Of a DNA stretch of 64,000 nucleotides, positions 26,377-38,589 are shown in pieces (position 1 is the first letter of the stretch; the number at the start of each line of letters is the position of its first letter). The notes beneath the pieces are model-generated. The model saw only the letters and a program-made list of their open reading frames with translations. It was not told where the DNA came from and did no database searches. This stretch comes from Nageia nagi (taxonomy: Eukaryota > Pinophyta): positions 5,022,001-5,086,000 of the forward strand of contig JBITNC010000002.1 in the NCBI GenBank assembly GCA_050084985.1. The letters are read 5' to 3'. The position numbers and the translations under genes were made by a program.

Positions 26377-26524
26377 AATACCTCATATGCACCGCATCAA
26401 GAATAATACATAACAATATCACATGTGCACCATATCATAACATGATATCTAATAATATCACATGTGCACATAACATGATATCTAATAATATCACATGTGC
26501 GCAACATCGTACATGATATCTAAC
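26377..26524. repeat. 39-bp minisatellite, left part, split by a Copia insertion
   Basis: Units follow the consensus AACAATATCACATGTGCAC, then CATCATAACATGATATCT, with some shorter variants. The array stops at GATATCTAAC|TG, where the Copia LTR begins, and resumes at 32604 with CTAACAATATC. Confidence 0.8.
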
Positions 26525-26980
26525 TGAAGAAATTAACCCTTTTTGAATTAATCTCTAATTTACCAAGATCACGAGAAGGTACTTACAACATCAACACAAT
26601 AATCCAATAACATAAGCCAATCTCACAAATACCACAAGATATAAAGTGGTTCTTCCTTCATTTGGGAGTACATCCACTAACTAGGATCTTCTTATTCTCA
26701 AGGACCTCTCTTACAAAATCTTTGCTCTCTCTCCAAACCCTAATCGTAACTTTACAATTATTTTATTATAACAAGAGGAGGAGTACCTCTCTATTTATAA
26801 GAAGAAACCCCACCTTTTAACCTCCCTTTAACCAAGGGTAAGGTCAAGAGTGTTTCTATATTTAATCCTCTTTCTATTTTTATTCCCTTAATGCTTTAAG
26901 GTATCTAAAGATACTTTAAGTATTAAGTGAATTTATATTAAAGAGAAATATTATACAATATTACATTACAAAATCTAACA
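26525..26980 (-). repeat. 3' LTR of the 26525-32603 Copia element
   Basis: 456 bp, inverted terminal TG...CA. Preceded on the minus strand by the purine tract near 26981-26990. Confidence 0.9.
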
Positions 26981-28048
26981 CTCTCCTTTAATGTAATATT
27001 GGGATAGAACGTAGAGAAAGAAGAGAAAAAGTAAGAATGAAAGTTCTCCAAAGAAATACAAGCAGAGATGAGAACTTTTTGCATCATTAAAAAATAAACA
27101 AGATCTTAGTTTGAGACTCATTACAATACCATTTGACCAAATGGTTTACAATATAATCATTAACCATAACTGATTTCACTGTAAGTATAGTCAATCAACA
27201 TTGAGTTGACATGTGAGCCTCCATGAGTTGTAGTAACTTGCATTCTCAAGATGAAACTTGGAAGCTACAAGAAGCTTATAAAAAAAATCAGTTAGATCAT
27301 CATATAAATATTTAAATCAATCATAAGATAAATGAATTAAGTAATGCCATCCATAAACTAATCAATGATGCACTATAAGTCATCACAAAGATGCCAAGCT
27401 AATACTTATAGTCATTTGCTATATATTAAAAAAGTATGTTTTAATCAATAACAAAAAGAGCATATGCATATATAAACCACTCACATATGGATAATAAAAA
27501 AGTGCTAACAAACGCATACTGGTTCCTCACATAGTGATAATAGAAATAAAAAAATGTACCATGAGTTCTTCACACAAAGCAAACTAACCACGAAGGTGTA
27601 CAGTTAGATCAACACTCTACGTCAAAATATCCTCATAGGGGTGAAGTTGTTGTTATAAATATGAATTCAACCTTAAAATTCCCCTTGAGGATAACTTCAC
27701 TACCATAAAAAACTGTCAAAGTGTGCACAACAAAATTTCTAACATGATTAGTAAATAAATTAAGAGAGCCAAAGTCAAATGAATAGAGTTGTAGTTGTTT
27801 CATCAAAAACTTTCATTATAATATAATGTGCTTGGATTTGCAATGCACTATAAGACATCACTTAAGATGCCAAGCCCATACTTATCACCAAAAGAATAAT
27901 GTATAAATAAAGTATACAAACCAAAAACAAAGTGCTCAACAACTTTATTAAAAAAGGAAGAAGGTACAATAGATTCATAAATAATTCAACCTTTACTCCC
28001 TTGTGAAGGTAACTTCACCAACCCAATAAAATCCTTAAGCTTATAGAA

Positions 28049-30240
28049 TTAAGCTTCATGAAAGGCCTTATTGAATAAATAAGCAAAATTTAGGACTGAT
28101 GGATAATACTGCAAGTGAAGAAAGCTATCCAAAACCTTCTCTCTGATGAAGTGGGTTTGGATTTCTATGTGCTTTGTTATCTGATGGAAAATAAGATTCT
28201 TTGTCAAAGAAATAGCTGATTGATTATCTGAAAAAATTTGATACGGATGAACTTGCTCATACCTAAATTCTTTCAAAAGATGCCTCAACTAGATGGCTTC
28301 TTGGGTTGCAAGTGGCATTGCATAATATTCGGCCTATGTGGTGGAAAGAGCAGTAGTAAGCTACTTCTTAGAAGCCTAAGAGATAGCACTTGAATCAATG
28401 CTAAACACATATGCAGAGGTTGATTTTTTGTCATCTTTATCTCCTCCATAGTTAGAATCTGAGAATCATAAGAGAACAAACAAGGCCAACTTGTCATACT
28501 TGAGAGCAAGATCCTTAATGCCCATAACATACCTCAACATTTGCTTAACTACATTGAGGTGCTCAACATATGGATTTTGCATAAAGTAAGCCATCAAATA
28601 CACAACAAAGGTAATATCTGGAATGAAATGGTTAAATAAAGAAGACTACCAATTAGTTTCATGTAAGTAGTAGCATCTACCAACTAAGAGTTAGAATTAA
28701 GAGAGATAGTGATTCAATGTGAGATTGGAATTGCAACATGCTTGCACTCCTCCATTTCAAACTTTTGCAAGATATATGAGATATACTTAGATTGATTAAG
28801 ATAAGTACAATCTTGATATTGGTACACTTACATACCAAAGTAGTAGTGTAATAGACCAAGGTCTGTCATTTCAAAAGTTACCTTAAGTTTGAAGATGCAC
28901 TCTTAGATGAGCATTAAATTATTTTTTGTAATCAATAGATCATCCACATAAAGGAGAATCAAGATCAAATCTTATTCTTATTTGAGAATATAAAGATCTA
29001 TGTCAAAGAAGCATTTAGAAAATCTAATATCTTCAAAGAATTCTAAAATCTTATACTACCAGGCTCGAGGTGCTTGCGTAAGTCCATACAAAGACTTCTT
29101 TAGCTTGTAAATAAAAGATTCTTTAATTTTCACAACAAACCCTTATAGTTGGTTCATGTAGATTTTCACATTCAAGTCACCATTAAGAAAAGCATTATTG
29201 ACATCAAGTTGAATTTTTTTTTATCTTTGAGCTACTGTAAGAGCAAGAATCACCCTGATAGTAGGCATTTTTGCCATTAGAGTAAATATTTTATCATAAT
29301 CAACTTCATATTTTTAAGCAAAACTCTTGGCTACTAACCTTGTTTATACTTTTCAATTTCTCCAACTAAATTATCTTTGACCTTATAAACTCATTTATTA
29401 CCAATTACATTGTGTTTATTAGGATAAGGAGCCAAATCTCAAGTTTGATTCTTCATTAGAGCCTCATACTCCACTTTCATAACATTCATTTAATATTCTT
29501 ACTTTGAAACTTCTTTAAAGGATGAAGGCTCATGCTTACTATCAATTTTGATAAATAAAGATTTATTAAGGGTCATACTTCTTGTTACCCTCTATGTTGA
29601 AGAGTTTAATTTCTTAGATGATAAATCCACACTAACATCCATCTAGTTAGGTGTAATAGAAGAATCATCACACTGACATCCATCTAGTTAAGAAGCAGAT
29701 TCATCAAGAAGTTCATTGAACTTTACATCCCTTGACACAAAGATTACTCTTAAGAAGGATTAGTATAGCTTGTAGCCTCTAAGTTGATTATCATAATCTA
29801 CAAAGATAAACTTATCAGATCTCTTATCTAGCTTATTCCTTTACTTAAGAACAATAAAGGCATAAACATCATAGCTAAAGATTCTAAAGTGAGAGATGTT
29901 AGGTTTCTTTCTTGTCCATACCTCATACAGAGTTTTACCTTCAACAACTTTTGTAGGACACCTATTTAATATGTATATTGTAGTATTTATAGCTTCACCT
30001 CATAAGAAGCTAGGAAGATCTCTCAACATACATCTTACCATTTTCTGAATGGTTCTATTCTTTCTTCCAGCTACACCATTCTGTTAAGGAGTTTAAGGGA
30101 TTGTAAACTACCTCTTGATTTTATACTTGGTACAATAATAATTGAATTCATTGCTATTATACTCGTTCCCATTATCAGATCTTAACATCTTGATTTTGAA
30201 TCTAGATTGATCTTTATCTTCACCTTATGGCTCCCCAAAC
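28049..30240 (-). pseudogene. Copia integrase C-terminus, RT and RNase H, broken
   Basis: Minus-strand frames read, in order: integrase pieces near 30180-30000 (RSDNGNEYNS, NGVAGRKNRTIQKMVRCML), the Copia core KPNISHFRIFS near 29870, RT with an intact YVDDLLIT box at 28950-28930 and TDLGLLHYYFGM, and RNase H at 28288-28049 (IFSDNQSAISLTKN, then TKHIEIQTHFIREKVL). Stops and frameshifts are scattered through it, so it cannot make the polyprotein. The catalytic YVDD is unchanged here, unlike in the other two Copia elements. Confidence 0.85.
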
Positions 30241-31140
30241 AACTCATGTTGCAAAATAAATGTGCGAATGTGTTCATTTTAGGAGAATCAATTTTCAATG
30301 TTTACGTACTTTGTATATAAAGTAAAAGTGCAAAACAATAAAAATGCTTTAAACATGAAACTATGTCCAACATCATCCATAAGTATGAGCCAAAGAGTTT
30401 AATGGGTTTTGTTAAAACCCTAATGAAACTCTTTACAAAGGTTCATTAATTTTAAGTAACAACAAATGAGCCTGAGAATCCAATGGATTTTGTTACAACT
30501 CTTAATAGAATTTTATACAAAGGTTCATTTATCAAAAATGAATAATTTTTCTTTTTGTTACTTAAAAATAGACTTAAAATAATTCCTTATTTACAATTTA
30601 ATATAAAATTGATAACAAGTATTTAAGTAATCTTTTATCCATCCACATGTATAAGGACAAAATAATAAACCATGCATTTAAATTTTTATCCAATTAGCAA
30701 TATGCATTGGAATAAAATATAATGCAATAAAAAATTATTCATCCACATGTATGCATAGCAATAATCAGCATTGAGACAAAACAACATTAATTCATGCATA
30801 AATAATCCATGCATTAATTAACATTAATCCATTTTTATCTTAAATGCATATTGTTAATTGGGAAAAAAATTCCTTTTAATATAGCTTGCACTTAGAATTA
30901 AAAAATTAACAAATTTAACTCATACTTAAAAAAAAAACTTTCTAAAAAAAAAAAACTCCCTCTTTGTAGTTAAATTGCCAAACACAAACAATTTAAAAAA
31001 AAAAACTTATATTTTCTGAAAAATAATCCCCCTTTTGATATTAAAATAAAATTCTTTTTTATTTTTTAAATATATAAATAAATTTATATATATAATATTG
31101 TTATATATATATAAAGTATTATATATAAATATATATAAAT

Positions 31141-31286
31141 AAATCACATCAGCAGGAAGAGGGGCGTTTGGTGGCCGGTGGGAGAGGCATTTGGATGGCG
31201 GTGGTGGTGAGCGTTCAGTGTGGAAGAAAGAGGGGAACTTGACGCACGCCGCCCAGCAGCAGGCTGTGCCCTCCCCTTACGGCCAT
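31141..31286. other. GC-rich island inside AT-rich DNA
   Basis: About 140 bp rich in G and C (GGGGCGTTTGGTGGCCGG, GACGCACGCCGCCCAGCAGC) sits between TATATA tracts in otherwise strongly AT-rich sequence. No frame or motif identifies it. It could be a captured fragment. Confidence 0.7.
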
Positions 31287-31319
31287 ACAATATATATATA
31301 TATATATATTTGTGTTTTT

Positions 31320-31570
31320 TTTTAAATCTGTTTTTATTTACAGAAAAAAAGCTTTTTAAATAATAATTTAAACTTTAATAAAAGTTTTTTTTCTATTACA
31401 GATTAAAAAAAAAAACTTTAAAACAATAATTTTAAATCTGCATTTTTTATCATAAACAGATTTAATAAAAGTTTTTTTATATTACAGATTTTAAAAAGAA
31501 CTTTAAAACACTAATTTTAAATCTCTGTTTTTTATTATGAAGAGATTTAATAATTTTTTTTTTATATTAA
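31320..31570. repeat. Diverged tandem repeat, about 80-90-bp unit, 3 copies
   Basis: Copies share TTTAATAAAAGTTTTTTT, TATTACAGATT, AACTTTAAAACA and ATTTTAAATCT. They start at about 31374, 31458 and 31547, with a partial copy before the first. Confidence 0.65.
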
Positions 31571-31633
31571 AGTAAAATGTTTTGTATTTAAAGAAAATTT
31601 GTATTAAAATACAGAATTTTTTTTTGTTAAATT

Positions 31634-31664
<31 letters not shown>

Positions 31665-32129
31665 CTTTGGAAAAAATCTATGCATGTAAATTTATTTAAC
31701 ATGTTAATATTGTTAAAAAAATTGCAATAATATTATTATAGTAAAAAATAAGTTATAATAATTTATTATTGTTTTATTTAAGCAAATTTACTCAAAATTT
31801 GCATATTATTACTACACATTAAGCAATTTTACTTAAAAATTTGCTACTAACAAATTATTGTTAGTAAAAAGATAATGCATAGCAATAGCATAAGATCTAA
31901 CATATTAGAATAACAAAATATATTATCTACTTTAATCAAATTTTGCTAAATTTAAACTCATCATCAAAGAATAAAAAAAATTAGTAATAAAAGCAAAATT
32001 TGACATAAAAGAAAAGGTAAGAGATTATACCTTCAAATCTTTTTACCTCAACAAGGTAGATGAAAAAAGAAGAGAAAGGACCTTTAAGGATGTTGAAGCA
32101 TAACCTCCAAGAATGGCTCTAATACCATT

Positions 32130-32603
32130 TGAAGAAATTAACCCTTTCCGAATTAATATCTAATTTACCAAGATCACAAGAAGGTACTTACAACACCAAC
32201 ATAATAATCTAATAACATAAACCAATCTCACAAATAACATAAGATATAAAATTGTTCCTTTCTCCTTGGGAGTATATCCACTAACTAATATCTTCTTATT
32301 CTCAAGGACCTCTCTTACAGAATCTCTCCTCTCTCTTCAAACCCTAATCTTAGCTTTACAATTGTTTCATTACAATGAGAGGAGAGATACTTCTCTATTT
32401 ATAAGAAGAAACCCTACCATTTAATCTCCCTTTAACCTAAGGGTAAGGTTAAAGGTGTTTCTATATTTAATCCTCTTTTTAAATTTATTTTTCTTTCTAT
32501 TTTTATTCCCTTAATGCTTTACGATATTTAAAGATACTTTAAGCATCAAGTGAATTTACATTAAATAGAAATATTATACAATATTACATTACAAATTCTA
32601 ACA
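32130..32603 (-). repeat. 5' LTR of the 26525-32603 Copia element
   Basis: 474 bp, matching the left LTR along its length. The two-base spacer and tRNA-Met primer-binding site at 32115-32127 adjoin it. The mismatches to its partner imply an insertion that is not recent. Confidence 0.9.
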
Positions 32604-32935
32604 CTAACAATATCATATATGCACCACAACAAAATGATATATAACAATATCACATATGCACCATATCATAACATGATATCTAATAATATTACATGTGCAC
32701 AACATCGTAACATGATATATAACAATATCATATGCGCACAACATCATAACATGATAGATCCAACAATATCACATGTTCACAACATCATACGTGATATCTA
32801 ACAATATCATATGTGCATGATATTAAAACATGGTATTTAAAAATATCATTAAAACATGATATCTACCAATATCACATGTGCATAATATCAACAAGGATAT
32901 ATACCAATATCACATGTTCACATCATCAAGTGCAT
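32604..32935. repeat. 39-bp minisatellite, right part
   Basis: About eight units of 37-41 bp. The frame 32619-32801 stays open because the unit is 39 bp, so it encodes repeats of 13 residues (for example ITCAQHRNMIYNN). This is a by-product of the unit length, not good evidence for a gene. Confidence 0.85.
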
Positions 32936-33179
32936 AAACAACAAGAAATTTTCATAAGTGCACCATTAATAAGTGATATATGAAATATCCATAAGTGCAT
33001 AATCAATAATACAATAAATCTTTTAAAGATGAAATAATCATCATAAGAATTCCCAAGAACTAATACTTCACTTCCCCTTAAGAACAACTCTTTAACCATC
33101 CAAAGGGACTTCACTCCCCCTTAAAGAAAACTTCATCATCCTAAGAGACTTCCTTCGATTTAAAAATTAAGCTTTAGGA

Positions 33180-33360
33180 AGTGAAAATATTAATGGAAGG
33201 TTCAATGCATGTCTTTGAGCATCGTATGTATAGTTTGAACACAACCCATTTTATCAAGAAAATTTTGATGTACAATATTGCAAATGCAAGGTCCCATCAA
33301 AATTGTCTCTCTAATCAAATGTGTTTGTATCTCAATATGCTTTTGTTATGAAGTTGATGT
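33180..33360 (-). pseudogene. Older Copia RNase H remnant
   Basis: The minus strand reads HIEIQTHLIRETIL followed by an ICN.VHQNFLDKMG block. This corresponds to the KHIEIQTHFIREKVL and HLQY..S segment of Copia RNase H seen in the neighbouring element. It probably belongs to an older element on the same strand whose 3' end held the 39-bp minisatellite. Confidence 0.6.
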
Positions 33361-35039
33361 TATATCATAATAATTGTCCCCCTTGAGGTTAACTTCATCA
33401 ACAAAAGCATGAAAGAAATTAATTTAGCCATGATCACTTCATTTTACCATGCTTGTCTTAATGTAATCAAGTAATAGTATGAAGATCTACCATATTCAAG
33501 TAAACACACACATGCACATTGAATCCTTTAACAAAATAATTTTTTTTATTCAATTTACCATTGGGTATCCATACATGCAATTTGATTCAACATCCAAGAA
33601 GTAATTTTTGATCACATATAATTGTTTCTTCCTTATTTATAATCGATATGGGCAATATCATTGCCAATACATATTCATCAAGCATGAAAAATTTTCACCA
33701 ATAAGACCACACACACCTCACTCTGCATCCACCTTGAGGGAAATAAAAGAAACTCAAGGGATTACATGAACAATGGAATCCAACCTTATAGCCTTCAACT
33801 CCTTATTAGCTTATATATTCATTCAATAAGCTTTTCTTTCTCATCCATTAGCCCATTTCACTCCTCCATGAGCAAGTCAAATGCCTTTTTGCATTCACCC
33901 TTTTCCTTTTAAATATATCACCTTGTATTTTTGTAGCATCCAAATGCTCATGTAAAACTATGTCCTCATGCTCCACTAGCAAAGCATTGGTCACAATGCC
34001 CAATGACAATCCCTCCCCAACATTGGCTGGAGCGACACTTAAGGCCAATGCCCCTTCCAGTTCAACATTGTTTTGTATATCTCCTTCTATATCCTCTTCA
34101 CTTAGGGATAACACTAAGCATATTGGAAGCCACTTCTCCATGACTATTATCATGTTGCTCAATTCAAACATCAACCTCTACTTTTAGTCATATAATGGAC
34201 CAAGTGCAAACACTTTTATTCATGCCTTTCATCTAGGACATCCTTCTTACTAGTCCTTCTAGGCTTATTCAAATTGAGAATCACTTGCAGTGCTCTAGTG
34301 ATATAAGGGGACACCATAAGAATTCCCAACACCTATCTTGAACCCTTTGTGTTTTTATTTGACCCAAGCAATCAAATTATAAGAAAGAATAATGATAAAG
34401 TACAAGATTCTTTATTAAGTTTTTATTATGATTTAAAGCACTTGATAAAAAGTTTCCATTTTATATGATATGTTTTAATATAAAATATATAACTTAAAAT
34501 CTCAACCCATATTCTTATTTCATAAGTTTTGAAAATCAAACATAGCATTTGTAATTATAATTAATCATTCATTATATACTTACATACATACCAACTATTT
34601 AATACATAAAATAAAAAAAAAATTATAAATACATTATTTTTCATCATAATTATAATAGTTAATATATTTTTCTTTATTAAAGAATATAAAATAAGTTCAA
34701 ACCTAATTTCTCACACATTACTTCCAAACTTATATTCAAGATAAGATAAGATAATTATATTGATGTCGGAGGCACAATCGAATAAATTGAAAGGAACTAG
34801 AGAAAAAGTCCCTAGAGAAGAGAGCCAATTATGATAAATAAAATATAAATAAACAAATTAACTTTTTATTGTCAGACTATGAACTAGACTAGTCTTGAGG
34901 GGGCTTGACCCACTTAATAAGAGCAATGGGCTAAAATAAGGAATTGATCAACTTAGTAGTTGTGGGAGTCTCCTACATAGATATTCACTTAAGTAAGTTA
35001 GATTTCCAAATATATAAGCCCTAATGCCATTTATCAAGA
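33361..35039. other. Intergenic or decayed repeat DNA with one unidentified frame
   Basis: A minus-strand 108-codon open frame at 33848-34174 contains EEDIEGDIQNNVELEGALAL. It shows no domain I recognise and is probably decayed retroelement sequence. 34440-34700 is very AT-rich, and a short (AGATA)n run lies at 34740-34755. Confidence 0.4.
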
Positions 35040-35642
35040 TAACTAAAAAAGGTGGAGTGATAATTGTTGGATTCTGAATAAATAATAGAATCTTCCTCAA
35101 ATTACGTAATAAATGGGGCACTTAAAGATAAAGTGGTCCTTAGACTCCACTTCATTGATGGAGCAAAGATGGTAAACATGTTTCTCTTGCAGGATGTGAT
35201 GATTAACGTATACATAAAGTTGATGGGAGAGTACTCTCATCTTCCCTAGAGGGGTCCTCGAGTTATGTGACTAGTAGTACTAAAGGTAAGGGCAACATAT
35301 GGTGCCATAAACTATCTAGAGAAAATGTTTTACATAAAAAGATAACTTGGGGTTAAGGGGTGAAGAGGGAGATATCCATGTGACTAGAGTGTATTGCTAA
35401 TAAATATTTGGCCAAACAAACCTATAATATTAGATTTCAAATCATGAGGTTGGAGGGTTCAACCATAGTGTGCTTGAAGGAAGAAATATAATTAATGAAA
35501 AGATCAATAGTTTGGAGGAGCAAACAAGTATTAGAGAACTAGTAGAATTGATATCTAGATGATCCTATGGTGGTAATGTTTTCAAATAGAAAAGGTAGAT
35601 GGATACCTTGAACATTCAAAGGTGGATATCCCCATAGATTTG
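35040..35642 (-). pseudogene. LINE ORF2 C-terminal part, right-hand fragment split off by Copia
   Basis: On the minus strand, from 35642 leftward, the frame reads a degenerate LINE C-terminal region. Near 35140-35060 it gives CSINEVESKDHFIFKCPIYY, the zinc-binding C..C......H...C-like motif with loss of the first Cys spacing, followed by GRFYYLF. This is the C-terminal part of non-LTR retrotransposon ORF2. The RT and endonuclease parts lie on the same strand at 49012-51400, on the other side of the Copia insertion, so both are parts of one LINE. Confidence 0.75.
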
Positions 35643-37566
35643 TATTAGAAACTTGATTTCCCAAAAGGTCAAAATTCGACCTTAAAAATCAAGTTTTCTA
35701 CTCTCTGCTCACAAATGTGATCCTGTGACTACATTTCATCATGATCTATAATCCCCTTAAGCAAATCCAGATACTCACACTTAATTTATTTTAAGTGCTT
35801 GTAAAGTATAAAATACTACTTTCAAACTTAGTAGCACATTAAGCAATTTCAATCTTTAATTGTAAATTTCTAAAATCGAAATTTTTTAAATAGCTAAGGG
35901 AGAAATCAATCACACCAAATAAGAACACAAGAAGATTTACCCAAGTTCATCTCAGTGTTATGAGACTACTCCTGCAATTTTTTCCTCTTTGATTATGGTG
36001 GTGATGCGAGTTTACAATGACCTTCCAAACTTCAACTCCACTTTTCTCCTCTTGCTTGCTTGCTCTTCTCGGGATTATCATATACAAAATGATAGCCTTC
36101 TTGCAGCTTTATGGCTTGCAGGTTTGTACTCATGTGCCTTCACTTTACAAATTCCCCAAAATTGAAGAACTCCCTCGGGCACTTCTAACTTGCCTCATTA
36201 TAAAAGAATTCTACGGGCCAAGTTTTGAGTGTTACAACTTTAGGGGTTACAACAAAATTGGTATTTTTAGATACCCAATATTCTCCTTTAACTTTGGTCC
36301 AAATTTGGTGAGATTCCAATAAGCTAATCTCCTAATATTAACTTCTGAATACAAAAAATTCACTCTGAAATATTTGCAAGCTTGAAAATAAAACTCAACT
36401 AACCAATAAAATAAATCTCAAAACCTTAATATAGTGAAACATCAAATTTTGGGCATCTTTAATAAGATTCTACCACTTAACATCCAATAAATGGTGGTCA
36501 ATGTAATTTGATCGATAGTTTGTGATGCAGGCAAGTTTGAGTTGGGTGGATGGCACATGTAGGGTCGGTGATGTAGCTAGCGGCTAGTGGTAGGTCCCTT
36601 CCATATGCACACATGATCTTACAGATAGTCAGTTTGTTAAGTAGTCGATAGGTAGCTATGGGATCCCATGCGTAGTTAAGTGGGTGATCTTCCCACATTA
36701 GTTGGCAGGAGCTCCCTTGGTGCATGAGTGATTAGGTGGCTACCTCCCTTTATACGAGATATTGGTTGACAATTAGTGTGGATAGGAGAAGGGTACCCTG
36801 CTGGTGGGTTCACATGGGCCCTTTTTGGTGCATAGGATCCATCCTTGTATGCAGGTTGGTTAGTCTTCCTCCACATTGGCAGTAGTAACATGGGGAGGTT
36901 TGACCCCCATTTGCATTGCATTAGGCCATCCAACTTTGGGCCTTTTAAATATAATTTGTTTTTCAATATTTTTTATTTATTTTTAAAATATTTTTGGTAT
37001 TTTTTTTTTGTATTTAAATAAAAATACATAATTTTCAAACCTTATAACTTGCAAACCAGGAGTTGGATTTTTGATTTGAAAAATGCATTTTTATCATAGA
37101 GTCGAGATCTTCACTTTGAATATGATGATTCTTGCAAGGAGGTAACTTTTAATTTCACCATTCTCTTAATGATGTGTGATCCATTTTGAATCACATCATG
37201 ACCAAACACGATCCTTACTGTATTTCACTATAAACGTGATCATGTTTCCCAAACATGACCATGTTTTAGAACACAGTTTGCATTTTCGAGTTTAGAATGT
37301 TTATTTTATCAACTTTGACCATCTATCTTAGATTAAGTTGATACATTTTGAGTCTTTGATTCATCTATATGGTGTCTACTATGTTAGTTTGGTCTTAGAT
37401 AAGATTCAAACTTATTTTTTAGTAAGATTTATGATTTCAAGATTGCATTGTAATAATGGTGAGATTATCAATCTCAACCACATGTGTCTATTCCAAGTCT
37501 GGTATAAAAGCCATATAAGCATATTGTAATTCATTTTTCATCAATGAAAGTAGATTATACTTTTCA
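35643..37566 (+). repeat. 5' LTR of nested Copia, itself interrupted
   Basis: Matches the 3' LTR over its 5' part (35643-35741) and again from 37194. The 1.45-kb solo LTR sits between. It also keeps about 140 bp (roughly 37384-37525) that the 3' LTR lacks, probably a deletion there between short TGTT words. Confidence 0.85.
35742..37193. mobile_element. Solo LTR inserted in a Copia 5' LTR, perfect CATCA duplication
   Basis: Starts TGATCTATAATCC and ends TTTTGAATCA, with TGAT...ATCA inverted ends. Both sides carry CATCA (35737-35741 and 37194-37198), and removing the insert restores continuity with the sister LTR at 48687. No internal direct repeat or polyprotein frame was seen in 1452 bp. 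A GC-richer middle section (36500-36960) has open frames on the minus strand without recognised domains. Confidence 0.85.
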
Positions 37567-37689
37567 TTCTAGTATCACATCCATTTGAGATCTATTGGAT
37601 TTGAGTTTTGGTGGGTATATTGTAAAAATGTATCAAATTATTATAAAAAGAGTGATCTCAAGTTTTTTTATGTTAAGCATTGCAAAATG

Positions 37690-38303
37690 GTTGCAAACAA
37701 CAATACTCTCCCCATTCTAGAGTTCCATAGATATGACTATGAGTACTGGTATATCAAAATGAAGACATTACTCATAGGAAAAGGATTATGGGACATATTT
37801 GAAGATGGCTACAATGAGCCAACTAACTAGAAAACTCTCCATCCAAATGACAAAAATGCTAAGGAGGATCCAAAAAAGAACTCCTTACACTTTATTATTT
37901 GCGAGCTTCCTTGGAAAAAAGCATCTTCCTTAGGATTTCTTTATGCACTTTAGTCCAAGATGCATGGAAATCTCTCAAAGATGGCTATCAAGGTAGCAAT
38001 CAAGTGAAGCAATTGAGGTTGTACACCTTGAAGAGAGATTTTAAGAATCTCAAGATGCAAGAAGATGATAATGTGGGAGATTACTATGTGAGAATCAAAG
38101 CATGTGTTGATAATATCCAAACACTTGGAGAGGAAGTGAAGAGTGAAGTCATGGTAAAGAAAGTATTGAGAACACTTATTCCTAAGTGGAACAATGTTGA
38201 TATCATAATTGAAGAGTCAAAGGACTTGTCCACTCTTGATTATGATCAACTCATTGGTTCTTTGATTTCTCATGAAGAAATATTGAAAGACTCCACATTA
38301 TAA
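37690..38303 (+). pseudogene. Copia gag (first element)
   Basis: The frame begins MVANNNTLPILEFHRYDYEY and WYIKMKTLLIG, the usual Copia gag start. A stop occurs near 37830, and 37899-38303 continues in another frame with LYTLKRDFKNLKM and TLIPKWNNVD. A zinc-knuckle remnant lies at 38464-38515 (YYYCNKFGHYEREC; the first expected Cys is Tyr). Gag packages element RNA, but this copy is broken. Confidence 0.85.
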
Positions 38304-38589
38304 AACATTATAGTTGGTGAAGACAAAAGTATTTACATCAAAATAGATTGATGCAACCACCAATGAACAAGGAAGAGACCAACCATCTTCAAAAGGAAGA
38401 GGAAGGAAAGGAGCTACTCAAGTATGAGGAAGAGGTAACAGTGGAGGTAGATACAAGAAAAATAAACAATATTACTACTGTAATAAATTTGGGCATTACG
38501 AGAGGGAGTGTAGAACAAAGGCTGCATAAGAAGGGAGAAGTACAACCAACCATGGAGAGGAGGATGTACCTCCAATTTATTTTTATCTT

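Larger units (their letters stand above)
30250..32100. other. AT-rich non-coding interior replacing gag and protease
   Basis: No coding frame is visible where gag and protease are expected. The stretch holds poly-A/T runs, (TA)n tracts at about 31290-31310 and 31638-31664, a short GC-rich island and a diverged tandem repeat, listed separately. Confidence 0.6.
26525..32603 (-). mobile_element. Ty1-copia LTR retrotransposon with perfect target duplication
   Basis: LTRs lie at 26525-26980 and 32130-32603, TGAAGAAATT...TCTAACA on the plus strand, highly similar but with many point differences. CTAAC flanks both sides (26520-26524 and 32604-32608). The primer-binding site TGGTATTAGAGCC (minus strand, 32127-32115) matches plant initiator tRNA-Met apart from one C-to-T. 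A polypurine tract AAAGGAGAG adjoins the left LTR. The element therefore reads on the minus strand. Only integrase C-terminus, RT and RNase H remain; gag, protease and the integrase N-terminus are absent and replaced by AT-rich DNA between 30250 and 32100. Confidence 0.9.

Noticed and set aside
32619-32801. Possible gene with 13-residue repeats
   Set aside because: The openness follows from a 39-bp unit; there is no homology or regulatory context.
26377-32935. CRISPR-like array
   Set aside because: Repeats are contiguous without unique spacers and the genome is eukaryotic.
33848-34187. Overlapping frames of 108 and 75 codons on opposite strands
   Set aside because: No recognisable motif; kept only as an unidentified stretch.
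36017-36966. Open frames of 96-101 codons inside the solo LTR
   Set aside because: No domain, no start context, and the region is fully explained as an LTR with exact target duplications.
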